Source of the DNA: Novosphingobium sp. UBA6272
GTDB taxonomy: Bacteria > Pseudomonadota > Alphaproteobacteria > Sphingomonadales > Sphingomonadaceae
NCBI RefSeq assembly: GCF_002440635.1
Contig: NZ_DJUW01000002.1
Span: 257,677-321,676 of the forward strand
Reading direction: 5' to 3'
Length of the DNA: 64,000 nt
In this document: positions 1-7,921 of the stretch, piece after piece
Numbering within the stretch: the stretch's first letter is position 1
Layout of the letters: the number at the start of each line of letters is the position of its first letter
Position numbers and translations under genes: made by a program
Notes under the pieces: generated by a model
Seen by the model: the letters and a program-made list of their open reading frames with translations, nothing else
Database searches by the model: none
Told to the model about the DNA's origin: nothing

Positions 1-861
1 AAGGCGATGTCGGAACGGGCCTACCGCGAATGGCTCCCGGTCTCGGACGACGACTATGCCAGCTACGAGGTTGGCGATCTTGCCACCCTGTTCCGGCTTG
101 AGACGCGGCACATCGCCCGCGATCAACAATTCGATCTCGATGCAGTGTTCAATGGAGCCGCGCCTGGCCAGGCCGAAGCCGCGCTTTCCGCTTTTCGCGA
201 TGGTCAGTGGCGCAATCCCGCACGCGAATTGCTGGGCCCGGCGCAGCAGGGATGGCTGGCCAAAGGCCTCAAGACCTCTGCCCGCGCGCGCAAGCCGTGG
301 CAGGTTCTGGTCCAGCAGGTGATCATGGGCCGGCTCGCGATGCCGCAGAACCTAGCCGAGGGCATGGCAGCCAATTCTCCCGCCTGGCTCAAGAAGCGGA
401 TGCAGAGCGCGGTTGCGGCCGCACGTAACGGTCTGCCGATGAACATGGACGCCTGGGACGGCTACCCTGCCGCACGCGACCGGGTGCTCAAGTCCTCGCT
501 CGAAGCCGGGGCGAACCTGCTGGTGCTAACCGGCGATACCCACAATGCCTGGGCCTTCGATCTCGATCATCGGGGCCAGCGGGTCGGGGTGGAAATGGCC
601 GGCCAGTCGGTCACTTCGCCCGGCGCCGAGGATTCGGTGCCATGGCGCAAACCCGATGCGCTCGCCGCCGATCTCGTCGCCGCGAACACCCAGCTCAAAT
701 GGTGCGACACCGCCCGGCGCGGCTACCTCGCGCTCGAACTGACCCCCAAGGCCGCAGTGGGCGAATTCCGCTTCATGGCCACCGTGCGGCAAAAAGGGAC
801 CGCGCTGGCCGGGGTCAAGCGGATGACGGTGCTGGCGGGGGCGCGGAAGTTTTCGGTTTGA
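1..861 (+). CDS. PhoD-type phosphodiesterase / alkaline phosphatase D, C-terminal part
   Basis: The reading frame is open from the first base, so the gene starts outside the window; the Met at position 7 is internal or accidental. The visible 286 residues fit the C-terminal half of PhoD-like phosphatases, metal-dependent phosphodiesterases that are usually exported to the periplasm. The clearest mark is GDTHNAWAFDL near residue 175, the metal-binding GD-x-HN motif of this family. The segment before it carries the WL/W-rich stretch typical of PhoD proteins. The signal peptide and the N-terminal metal ligands cannot be seen. The gene ends about 100 bases before the GIY-YIG gene and shows no operon link to it. 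Confidence 0.8.
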   Translation, partial: KAMSERAYREWLPVSDDDYASYEVGDLATLFRLETRHIARDQQFDLDAVFNGAAPGQAEAALSAFRDGQWRNPARELLGPAQQGWLAKGLKTSARARKPWQVLVQQVIMGRLAMPQNLAEGMAANSPAWLKKRMQSAVAAARNGLPMNMDAWDGYPAARDRVLKSSLEAGANLLVLTGDTHNAWAFDLDHRGQRVGVEMAGQSVTSPGAEDSVPWRKPDALAADLVAANTQLKWCDTARRGYLALELTPKAAVGEFRFMATVRQKGTALAGVKRMTVLAGARKFSV

Positions 862-896
862 GCAAGACTTGCAGTATCTACTTGGAACCAGAAACT

Positions 897-931
897 AACC
901 CGTCGCCCCGTGCTCGACACGGGGCTTGGCT
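897..931 (+). repeat. Left arm of 35-bp inverted repeat flanking the GIY-YIG gene
   Basis: This 35-bp arm is the reverse complement of 1291-1325 with a single mismatch. Inside it CCCCGTG and CACGGGG form a 7-bp stem with a 5-base loop, so each arm is itself a hairpin, as in REP-type palindromes. The pair frames exactly one gene. Confidence 0.85.
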
Positions 932-965
932 TTTCTAGCAACCCATCATTTGGCATGATGGTCCG

Positions 966-1292
966 ATGGAGAAAGGCGGCTGGGTCTACATTATGGCGAA
1001 CCGCTATCGCGGTGGGATGTATGTGGGTGTGACTTCCGACCTGACACGCCGCGTCTGGCAACATCGCGAGGGTCAAGGATCGATCCATGTTGCCGATTTC
1101 GACAAGCGGCGACTGGTCTATGCCGAACGGCACGAGGAAATTGAACCGGCGATCGCGCGGGAGAAACTGGTCAAGAAGTGGCGGCGCGAATGGAAATTCG
1201 CGCTGATCGAGGCTGACAATCCTGATTGGCTTGACCTGTGGGAGCAGTGGTATCCGGCTAGCGGTTCATTTGGGCCCAGCGTCGAAAGGTAG
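966..1292 (+). CDS. GIY-YIG domain nuclease family protein
   Basis: A 108-residue single-domain protein. The N-terminus has the two GIY-YIG core elements, VYIM at residues 7-10 and YVGVT at about 19-23, followed by the arginine-containing helix (DLTRRVWQHREG) and a downstream acidic helix with KKWRREWK. This is the short YhbQ/UPF0213-like type, whose cellular role is largely unknown although the fold is that of a metal-dependent endonuclease. The ATG at 966 is the first start after the left repeat, and the TAG stop lies inside the first bases of the right repeat. The gene and its two flanking palindromes form a compact unit of about 430 bases. That could mean a mobile or REP-like cassette, but no transposition mark such as a target-site duplication was found. 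Confidence 0.85.
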   Translation: MEKGGWVYIMANRYRGGMYVGVTSDLTRRVWQHREGQGSIHVADFDKRRLVYAERHEEIEPAIAREKLVKKWRREWKFALIEADNPDWLDLWEQWYPASGSFGPSVER

Positions 1293-1325
1293 CCAAGCCC
1301 CGTGTCAAGCACGGGGCGACGGGTT
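1291..1325 (-). repeat. Right arm of 35-bp inverted repeat flanking the GIY-YIG gene
   Basis: Reverse complement of 897-931 at 34 of 35 positions. It overlaps the last two bases of the GIY-YIG stop codon and contains the same internal 7-bp hairpin, so it could also end transcription of that gene. Confidence 0.85.
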
Positions 1326-1390
1326 GGTGGGTGGGATTGAGACTTGGCCCAGATTGCTTCCTTAACCTCTCCCTGCTATCCATCGCTGCG

Positions 1391-1462
1391 ATGACGCACT
1401 GCCGCGCCTTGACGACTACTACCACCACCCCGGCTTTCCGGGGGCGGGTGGCAGGCGCCTGA
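1391..1462 (+). CDS. Putative Thr-rich leader peptide upstream of thrS
   Basis: A 23-codon open frame, ATG to TGA, beginning M-T-H-C-R-A-L and then six Thr codons in a row (1412-1429: ACG ACT ACT ACC ACC ACC); a seventh Thr codon is codon 2. It ends 135 bases before the start of threonyl-tRNA synthetase. A run of codons for the amino acid charged by the downstream enzyme is the hallmark of a ribosome-stalling attenuator, as in the thr and pheST leaders. There is no clear Shine-Dalgarno sequence; initiation may be weak or nearly leaderless. Chance is possible in GC-rich DNA, but six adjacent Thr codons using three different triplets, right before thrS, is hard to dismiss. Confidence 0.65.
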   Translation: MTHCRALTTTTTTPAFRGRVAGA

Positions 1463-1506
1463 CAGGCGCAGCGCGCACCGCCGTCCGGGTTCGGGCGGTT
1501 GGCGTT
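1428..1506 (+). promoter_or_regulatory. Stem-loop region between Thr leader and thrS (candidate attenuator)
   Basis: Three stems can be drawn. CCCCGG/CCGGGG (1428-1443, 4-base loop) overlaps the end of the Thr codon run. GCGCC/GGCGC (1455-1469) spans the leader stop codon. ACCGCC/GGCGGT (1477-1499) follows and has competing partners such as GGCG at 1501-1504. A ribosome stalled on the Thr codons would mask the first stem and change the pairing downstream. No long T run follows the last stem, so termination may need Rho or the effect may be on translation. Confidence 0.5.
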
Positions 1507-1597
1507 ACCTCTCGAACTTGCAGCCAAACCCAGCGCCGCCCCTTCCGGTGGGCCCCGGCTTGTGCCATGGCGCCCGGCAAGCAAGACGAGAGTGAGC

Positions 1598-3589
1598 ATG
1601 TCCGAAGTTCTCAAGATCAGCCTTCCCGATGGTTCGGTACGCGAAATGCCGGCCGGATCGACTCCGGCCGATGTCGCCGCGGCGATCGGTCCGGGCCTGG
1701 CCAAGGCGGCGCTGGCCGCGCGGATCGATGGCGAGCTGGTTGACCTGACCCGGCCATTCGAACGCGATTGCGCCCTCGCGCTGGTTACCAGCCGTGATGA
1801 AGCCGATGCGCTGGATCTGGCCCGGCACGATTTTGCCCACGTCCTGGCCGAAGCGGTCCAGGCGCTGTTCCCGGGCACGCAGATCACCTTCGGGCCGAGC
1901 ACCGACGACGGGTTCTATTACGATTTCGCGCCGGCCGAGCGTCCCTTTACCGAGGAAGACCTGCCCGCGATCGAGGCCGAGATGCGCAAGATCATCCAGG
2001 CCGACAAGCCGCTGCGCCGCGAAGTGTGGAGCCGTGAGCAGCTGATTTCGCGCTGGAAGCAGCAGGGTGAAAGCTTCAAGGCCGAATGGGCTGCTGAGCT
2101 GCCCGGCGACGAGCCACTGACGGTCTATTGGTCGGGCGACGACTGGCTCGACATGTGCCGCGGCCCGCACCTGCCCTCCACCGGCAAGCTCGATCCCCAG
2201 GCCTTCAAGCTGACGCGGGTTTCGGGCGCCTATTGGCGCGGCGATCAGAACAACGCGATGCTCAGCCGGATCTATGGTACCGGCTGGCTGAGCAAGAAGC
2301 AGCTGGCCGAGCATCTGACCCGGCTGGAGGAAGCGGCCAAGCGCGATCACCGCAAGCTGGGCGGGGAGATGGACTTGTTCCATCTTCAACAGGAAGCCCA
2401 CGGCTCGGTGTTCTGGCACCCCAAGGGCTATCTGATCTGGCGCGAGCTGGAGGCCTATATGCGCCGCGCGATCGATGGTGCCGGCTACCGCGAGGTCAAG
2501 ACCCCGCAGGTAATGGACGCGCGCCAGTGGGAGCAGTCGGGCCACTGGGGCAAGTACCGCGAGAACATGTTCGTGATTCCGGACGAAGTGCCGAACGTTG
2601 ACGACGAAGGCCCGGTGATCTCGGGCGAGGCCGACTGGATGGCTCTGAAGCCGATGAACTGCCCGGCGCACGTGCTGATCTTCCGGCAGGGGATCAAGTC
2701 GTACCGCGATCTGCCGCTGCGGATCTACGAAAACGGCTGCTGCCACCGCAACGAGCCGCACGGCGCGCTCCACGGGCTGATGCGCGTGCGTCAGTTCACC
2801 CAGGACGATGCCCACATCTTCTGCCGCGAAGACCAGATCGTGGCTGAAGTGAAGGCGTTCTGCGAGCTGGCCGACCGGGTCTACAAGCACTTCGGCTTCA
2901 CCTATTCGGTCAAGCTGGCGCTGCGCCCGGAAAAGCGGTTCGGCAGCGATGCCGATTGGGACAAGGCCGAGGCCGAGCTGCGCCAGGCGGTGATCGACGC
3001 AGGTCTGGCGACCGAAGAATACGGCTGGGAAGAATTGCCCGGCGAGGGCGCGTTCTATGCGCCCAAGCTCGAATGGCATCTGACCGACGCGATCGGGCGG
3101 ACCTGGCAAGTCGGCACGATCCAGTCGGACCGGGTGCTGCCCGACCGGCTCGACGCCAGCTATGTCGGCGAGGACGGCGAAAAGCACCGCCCGGTCATGC
3201 TCCACCGCGCGATCTTCGGATCCTACGAGCGCTTCATCGGCATCCTGATCGAGCACTTCGCCGGCAAGCTGCCGGTCTGGCTCGCGCCGGTCCAGGCGGT
3301 GGTCGCGACGATCGTGTCCGACGCCGATGACTATGCCGGCAGCGTGCTTGCCGCACTCAAGGCCGCCGGGATCCGCGCCGAGAGCGACCTGCGCAACGAG
3401 AAGATCAACTACAAGGTCCGCGAACACTCGCTGCAGAAGGTCCCGCACCTGCTGGTGGTGGGCAAGCGCGAGGCCGAGGAGGGCACCGTCGCGGTCCGCA
3501 CCCTGGGGGCCGAGCACCAGAAGGTCATGCCGCTGGCCGAGGCGATTGCCCTGATCCGCGGCGAGGCAACCGCGCCGGATCTGCGCTGA
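1598..3589 (+). CDS. thrS: Threonyl-tRNA synthetase
   Basis: A 663-residue class II aminoacyl-tRNA synthetase that charges tRNA-Thr in the cytoplasm, of normal full length. The N-terminus is a TGS domain (about residues 1-65), followed by the editing (tRNA_SAD) domain with HDFAHVLAEAV, then the catalytic core with the zinc ligands in MNCPAH and DDAHIFC, motif 2 around CCHRNEPHGALHG and motif 3 near MLHRAIFGSYERFIG, and an anticodon-binding domain at the end. The ATG at 1598 is chosen because translation upstream of it is proline/arginine-rich and outside the family; a GAG-rich Shine-Dalgarno precedes it. Regulation is probably through the Thr-rich leader at 1391. The TauE-type permease starts one base after the stop. 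Confidence 0.97.
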   Translation: MSEVLKISLPDGSVREMPAGSTPADVAAAIGPGLAKAALAARIDGELVDLTRPFERDCALALVTSRDEADALDLARHDFAHVLAEAVQALFPGTQITFGPSTDDGFYYDFAPAERPFTEEDLPAIEAEMRKIIQADKPLRREVWSREQLISRWKQQGESFKAEWAAELPGDEPLTVYWSGDDWLDMCRGPHLPSTGKLDPQAFKLTRVSGAYWRGDQNNAMLSRIYGTGWLSKKQLAEHLTRLEEAAKRDHRKLGGEMDLFHLQQEAHGSVFWHPKGYLIWRELEAYMRRAIDGAGYREVKTPQVMDARQWEQSGHWGKYRENMFVIPDEVPNVDDEGPVISGEADWMALKPMNCPAHVLIFRQGIKSYRDLPLRIYENGCCHRNEPHGALHGLMRVRQFTQDDAHIFCREDQIVAEVKAFCELADRVYKHFGFTYSVKLALRPEKRFGSDADWDKAEAELRQAVIDAGLATEEYGWEELPGEGAFYAPKLEWHLTDAIGRTWQVGTIQSDRVLPDRLDASYVGEDGEKHRPVMLHRAIFGSYERFIGILIEHFAGKLPVWLAPVQAVVATIVSDADDYAGSVLAALKAAGIRAESDLRNEKINYKVREHSLQKVPHLLVVGKREAEEGTVAVRTLGAEHQKVMPLAEAIALIRGEATAPDLR

Positions 3590-3590
3590 C

Positions 3591-4337
3591 TTGGCGTTGG
3601 GCCTGACCGAGATCCAGCTGGCCGTCGCGCTGGCGGCGGCACTGGGTGCGGCCTTCGTGCGCGGCCTCGCCGGGTTCGGGATGGCGATCCTGCTGGTGCC
3701 GGTGCTGGGCCTCGCCATTCCCCCGGCCGAAGCGGTAGTCGTGGCGAACTGGCTGGGTCTGCTGATCGGGTTTGTCGGGCTGAAGCAGATCCTCGGCGCG
3801 AGTGAGCGCAGCGCGTTTGTCATTTCCGGCGTGGCGGTCGCGGCAACCCCGCTCGGGGTCTGGCTGCTCTCGGTCACCGATCCCTCGCTTGCCCGGCTGC
3901 TGATCGCGCTGATCGCGTTCGGTTCGTTCCTGCTGGTGCTGCTGCCCAAGAAGCCCGCACACTATGCGCCAGGCACCGCCGAAACCGGAGCGACCGGGCT
4001 GGCCTCGGGCGTGCTGACCGGATTTGCCGGAATGCCGGGCCCGCCGGTGGTGCCGTTCTATCTGCGGCGCGAGATCACCCCGCAGCTTGCCCGCGCCTCA
4101 ATGATGACGATCTTCATGGCGACCTCGTTCGCGGGGGTCGGCTCCGCGCTGGCCCTGGGCGTTGCGACCTGGCGCGAGCCGCTGCTGGCCGCGCTGCTGT
4201 TTCCCGGCGTGTTGCTCGGCAACTGGCTGGGGCACATGGCGTTCGGCAAGGTCAGCGATGCTGCCTGGCGGAGCTTTACCGGCGGTGTTCTGGGACTGGC
4301 GGCCGCGGCCGCGCTGTGGAAGCTGCTACAGGCCTAG
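3591..4337 (+). CDS. TauE/SafE-family membrane permease
   Basis: A 248-residue very hydrophobic protein with about seven to eight membrane segments, of the TauE/SafE family of sulfite / sulfonate-related anion exporters. The family marks are GFAGMPGPPVVPFY in the middle and the N-terminal RGLAGFGMAI. The start is a TTG one base after the thrS stop; another TTG lies two codons on. Co-transcription with thrS is likely from the spacing. Substrate cannot be told from sequence. A role in exporting sulfite made by the sulfoquinovose locus 6-15 kb downstream is possible but not shown; the genes are not in one operon. Confidence 0.85.
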   Translation: MALGLTEIQLAVALAAALGAAFVRGLAGFGMAILLVPVLGLAIPPAEAVVVANWLGLLIGFVGLKQILGASERSAFVISGVAVAATPLGVWLLSVTDPSLARLLIALIAFGSFLLVLLPKKPAHYAPGTAETGATGLASGVLTGFAGMPGPPVVPFYLRREITPQLARASMMTIFMATSFAGVGSALALGVATWREPLLAALLFPGVLLGNWLGHMAFGKVSDAAWRSFTGGVLGLAAAAALWKLLQA

Positions 4338-4460
4338 GCAGTAGCGAACCGGGCCGGCCAGGATCAGTGCCAGCGCGCAGCTTGCCACCACCGTGAAGCG
4401 CACCACCTCACTCGGCTCGGCGATCGGGCGTGCAACGATGAAGGCGATAACCTTGGCCAT
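4326..4460 (-). CDS. Possible small membrane protein
   Basis: A 44-residue open frame, ATG at 4460, with a polar N-terminal helix (MAKVIAFIVARPIAEPSEVV) and one hydrophobic stretch TVVASCALALILAG near the C-terminus that could span the membrane. It is antisense to the last 12 bases of the permease gene and lies in an otherwise empty gap. It is not recognised; only the regular amphipathic/TM make-up and lack of other content argue for it. Confidence 0.35.
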   Translation of the reverse strand: MAKVIAFIVARPIAEPSEVVRFTVVASCALALILAGPVRYCLGL

Positions 4461-4504
4461 GGCGCGATTATCGCACGGCGTGATTACCGAAGCGTAAAGC
4501 TGCG

Positions 4505-6226
4505 CTAGGCCGGCTCAAACAGCGCCTTCAATTCGCGCTTCAGGATCTTGCCGTTGGCATTGCGCGGCAGGGTTTCGGGATGGAACAGGATCCGCACCGG
4601 CACCTTGAACGCCGCCAGCCGCTCACGCACGTGGCTTTGCAATTCGGCCTCGCTGGCCTGCATCCCGGGTGAGAGGTGGACCACCGCTGCCGGTTCCTCG
4701 CCCAGCGTGCGGTGGGGAATGCCGACCACCGCTGCGTCCATCACCGCCGGATGCTCGTAAAGCGCGTTCTCGACCTCGGACGAATAGATGTTCTCACCGC
4801 CGCGGATCACAATGTCCTTGGCCCGGTCGGCGATGAAGCAGAAGCCTTCCTCGTCGATATAGGCGAGGTCGCCGGTGCGGACCCAGCCGTCGACGAAAGT
4901 CGCGGCGGTGGCTTCAGGGTTTTGCCAGTATCCGGCCACGATCATCGGCCCACGCGCCCATAGCTCGCCGATCTCGCCCGCCGGCAGAACGGTGACTCCG
5001 TCCTCGGCGCGGATTTCAAGGTCGGCAGCGGCGACGGCCGGGCCGCAGCTGGTGGGCCGGTGCAGGTAATCTTCGCCCGAATGGGTGGTGACGGTCGCAG
5101 TGGTCTCGGTCATGCCCCAGCCATTGCCGGGCAGCGCGCCGAACTCTTCGTAGATCCGCCGGACCAGTTCGGGCGCCGATGGCGCGCCGCCATAGCCGAT
5201 CGATTCGAGGCTGGAGAGGTCGAAGTTGCCGCGCTCGGGATGCTCGAGCAGTTGCCAGGCGATGGTCGGCACCCCGCCGGTGGCGTTGACCTTTTCGCGC
5301 TCAATGATCCCGAAGGCCTTCACCGGATCCCACCGGTACATGAAGATCAGCGTGTGGCCACCGGCGATCGCGCCCATCATCGTCGCGCTGCAGGCGGTGG
5401 CGTGAAACAGCGGAATCACCGTCAGCATTGTCTTGCGCGCCGGTTCGGGCAGTGGATCGCCCCGGCGCAGCACCGATCGCGCGGCGGCATAGCCGCTCGA
5501 CAGGATATTGGTGGTGAGGTTGCGGTGAGTGCCCAGCGCTCCTTTCGGATTGCCGGTGGTGCCCGAAGTATAAAGGATCGTCGCCGGGTCGTCGGGGGCG
5601 ATCTCGCTCTCCGGCAGGTCGGCATCCGGGAGGGCTGACCAGTCGGCGGACGGGCCGATAAGCTCCTCCATCCGCGTGGCACCCGGCGGCGCGGCCTCGG
5701 CCCTTGTGACCAGAACATGCTCCAGCGCCGGCAGGTTGGGGCGATGCGGCGCGATCCGATCGAGCCGCTCCGGATCGCAGATCAGCACCTTGGCGCCCGA
5801 ATTGGCCAGGCCGTATTCCAGCTCGGCCCCGGTCCACCAGGCGTTGAGCGGAACGCAGATCGCCCCGATCCCGGTGATCGCAAAGAACGCCACCGGCCAT
5901 TCCGGCAAGTTGCGCATGGCGAGAGCGACCCGGTCGCCCTTCTGCACCCCCAGCGATTGCAGATGCGCCGCCAGTGCCGCCACCGCGCGGAACCAGGCGT
6001 CATAGGAAATCCGCTCGTCCTCATAGATCACGAAGGTCGCATCGCCGTGGGCCTTGCCGGCCCGGGCCAGCGCGGCCAGGCTGGGATGGGCATTCTTCCA
6101 GACCCGGGTCGGCACGCCGCGAATCTCGACGGTTTCAATTTCGAACGGCATGCCCGGGGCGCAAAGCAGTTTCTGCACTTCGGTTATGCTCTTTGCCGGC
6201 CAGCTTTGTGGCACCGTCATGGTCAT
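4505..6226 (-). CDS. Acyl-CoA synthetase (AMP-forming, class I adenylate-forming ligase)
   Basis: About 573 residues from the ATG at 6226; earlier Mets at 6277 and 6244 are possible but precede the conserved part. The protein activates a carboxylic acid with ATP and CoA. The P-loop-like motif ILYTSGTTGNPKGALG, the A5 motif GWGMTETTA, the WVRTGDLAYIDEEGF motif and the C-terminal lysine context RNANGKILKRELK are all intact. The closest recognisable type is fatty / medium-chain or long-chain fatty acid ligases. The gene is divergent from an ArsR regulator, and acyl-CoA dehydrogenases lie just beyond, so it probably feeds a beta-oxidation-like route; the substrate is unknown. Confidence 0.9.
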   Translation of the reverse strand: MTMTVPQSWPAKSITEVQKLLCAPGMPFEIETVEIRGVPTRVWKNAHPSLAALARAGKAHGDATFVIYEDERISYDAWFRAVAALAAHLQSLGVQKGDRVALAMRNLPEWPVAFFAITGIGAICVPLNAWWTGAELEYGLANSGAKVLICDPERLDRIAPHRPNLPALEHVLVTRAEAAPPGATRMEELIGPSADWSALPDADLPESEIAPDDPATILYTSGTTGNPKGALGTHRNLTTNILSSGYAAARSVLRRGDPLPEPARKTMLTVIPLFHATACSATMMGAIAGGHTLIFMYRWDPVKAFGIIEREKVNATGGVPTIAWQLLEHPERGNFDLSSLESIGYGGAPSAPELVRRIYEEFGALPGNGWGMTETTATVTTHSGEDYLHRPTSCGPAVAAADLEIRAEDGVTVLPAGEIGELWARGPMIVAGYWQNPEATAATFVDGWVRTGDLAYIDEEGFCFIADRAKDIVIRGGENIYSSEVENALYEHPAVMDAAVVGIPHRTLGEEPAAVVHLSPGMQASEAELQSHVRERLAAFKVPVRILFHPETLPRNANGKILKRELKALFEPA

Positions 6227-6349
6227 GCTCTTGCTGTTCCTCATCCCGGGTTGTTGTTTGCAATGTTGGTAACGCAAAGTCGGCCGCGCTCAAGCGGAGA
6301 TGGCCCAGCGGGCCTTGCGCCGCGCGTCATTTCAAACCAGAAAGCCGCG

Positions 6350-6664
6350 ATGACCAGGCCCGCCAACCTTGCCGACCTCAAGGCCAATGCCGCAGCAATG
6401 TCGGCGCGGCTCAAGATCATGAGCCATCCGGAACGGCTGATCATGCTGTGCCGGCTGGACGAGGGCGAGGCTTCGGTCAGCGAACTGGTCGCGCTTTCCG
6501 GGCTGTCACAGTCGGCCGTGTCGCAGCATCTTGCGCTGCTGCGCGAGGAAGGAATCGTCTCGACCCGCAGCGCGGCGCAGACCCGGTTCTACAGCCTGAA
6601 GGACCCGGTGGTCCGGGCGATCATCCACTCGCTCTGCGATATCTGCGCCGAGAGTTGCCCCTGA
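6350..6664 (+). CDS. ArsR-family transcriptional regulator
   Basis: A 104-residue winged-helix repressor. The HTH reads SVSELVALSGLSQSAVSQHL, followed by the wing LLREEGIVSTRSAAQTRFYSL. A cysteine in IMLCRLDEGEASV and a C-terminal Cys-rich tail (LCDICAESC) sit where BigR/SqrR-type persulfide sensors carry their two cysteines, so thiol or sulfide sensing is conceivable. The more usual metal-binding ELCVCDL motif of arsenic sensors is absent. It is divergent from the acyl-CoA ligase, and the shared 120-base interval probably holds its operator. What it senses is not known. Confidence 0.85.
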   Translation: MTRPANLADLKANAAAMSARLKIMSHPERLIMLCRLDEGEASVSELVALSGLSQSAVSQHLALLREEGIVSTRSAAQTRFYSLKDPVVRAIIHSLCDICAESCP

Positions 6665-6715
6665 CTTGCCTTGGTGCGCTATCGCCGTCCGCCGATAGCG
6701 CGCCAGACCAGACAA

Positions 6716-7921
6716 TCACCCCGGAATCGCGTTGAACGGCACGCCCTTGTCGGGGCGGTGATCCTGCGGCAGGCCCAGCACCTTTTCGGCGATGGTATTG
6801 AGCAGGACTTCGTCCGAGCCGCCAGCGATCCGTCCGGTAGGCGCGTTGAGCCAAGAAGTGCCCCAGTCGGTCTTGACGTAGGCATGCTCGTCGAAGGCCA
6901 GGCTGTCGGCACCCTTCATGTCCATCGCCAGTTCCGACAGTTTCTGCCGGCTGCGCACCGCGACCAGTTTCTGCAAGCTGCCTTCAGGGCCCGGCTGCAT
7001 GCCGGCCATCATCATCGCAAAGGCGCGGCGGGTGATCGAATCGAGCCCAGCGCGCATCGCGTGATTGCGGGCGATCGCCGCGCGGATCCGCCCATCCTCG
7101 ATCGCCGGCTTGCCGTTGAGCTCGGTGGTCTGGGCGGTCTTGACGAATTCATCGAGGTGCGGTCCAAACCCGCCGCTGTCGGTGGCGATGTAGCGCTCGA
7201 TCATCAGGGTATGAAGCGCGACGCCGAAGCCGCCGCCAACCGCACCGAGCCGCTGCGAATCTTCCACCCGGACATCGTCGAAGAACACCTCGTTGACGTG
7301 GCTGTCACCGCCCGCCAGCTTGATCGGACGCACTTCGACGCCCTTGGCCTTCATGTCGATCCAGAAATAGGTCAGGCCCTTGTGCTTCTCCACCGTTGGA
7401 TCGCTGCGGGTGACGATCACGCCATAGTCGCAGTATTGCGCCCATGAGGTCCAGATCTTCTGCCCGTTCATCTTCCAGCCGTTGCCATCGGGCTCAACCT
7501 TGGTGCGCAGGGCGGCAAGGTCGGACCCGCCGGAAGGTTCGGAGAACAGCTGGCACCAGATCTCCTCACCGCGCAGCGCCTTGCGCACCCGTTCCTTCAC
7601 CCATTCCTTGTCTTCGCAGTAATGCATCACGATCGGCACCGGCATGCCCAGCGAAATGCCGAAGAAGTGGCTCGGCATGCCGAACTGCATCTCTTCGCCA
7701 TCGAAGGTGATCTTGTGGAGGTGAGTCAGCCCTTGGCCGCCCATCTCGACCGGCCAGTTGATCCCGGCGAAACCGGCATCGTGGCGCGCGGCCATATATT
7801 CGCGGCCCAGCGCCAGGTCCTGCTCGACCGTGTTGCCGCTGCGCGCATCGCGGCCATATTTGGGCGCCATCGATTCGAGGAAGGCGCGCGCCTTGGCGCG
7901 ATAGGTTTCCAGCTCGCTCAT
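6716..7921 (-). CDS. Acyl-CoA dehydrogenase (large, 401 aa)
   Basis: A flavoprotein that introduces a double bond into an acyl-CoA. Visible family features are the FAD-binding region CQLFSEPSGGSDLAALRT, the substrate/FAD strand KIWTSWAQYCDYGVIVTRSD and the C-terminal helix bundle ending with GGSDEVLLNTIAEKVLGLP. The ATG at 7921 is used because the upstream gene's stop overlaps it as ATGA and translation further up is not family-like. It forms a translationally coupled pair with the second dehydrogenase at 7918-9018. Such pairs of unlike ACADs often work as heteromers on steroid side chains or other bulky acyl-CoAs; that function is an inference only. Confidence 0.93.
   Translation of the reverse strand: MSELETYRAKARAFLESMAPKYGRDARSGNTVEQDLALGREYMAARHDAGFAGINWPVEMGGQGLTHLHKITFDGEEMQFGMPSHFFGISLGMPVPIVMHYCEDKEWVKERVRKALRGEEIWCQLFSEPSGGSDLAALRTKVEPDGNGWKMNGQKIWTSWAQYCDYGVIVTRSDPTVEKHKGLTYFWIDMKAKGVEVRPIKLAGGDSHVNEVFFDDVRVEDSQRLGAVGGGFGVALHTLMIERYIATDSGGFGPHLDEFVKTAQTTELNGKPAIEDGRIRAAIARNHAMRAGLDSITRRAFAMMMAGMQPGPEGSLQKLVAVRSRQKLSELAMDMKGADSLAFDEHAYVKTDWGTSWLNAPTGRIAGGSDEVLLNTIAEKVLGLPQDHRPDKGVPFNAIPG

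Noticed and set aside
1505..3949. 814-residue open frame antisense to thrS
   Set aside because: Arg/Ala/Gln-rich shadow of the codon pattern of thrS; no domain and no start signal.
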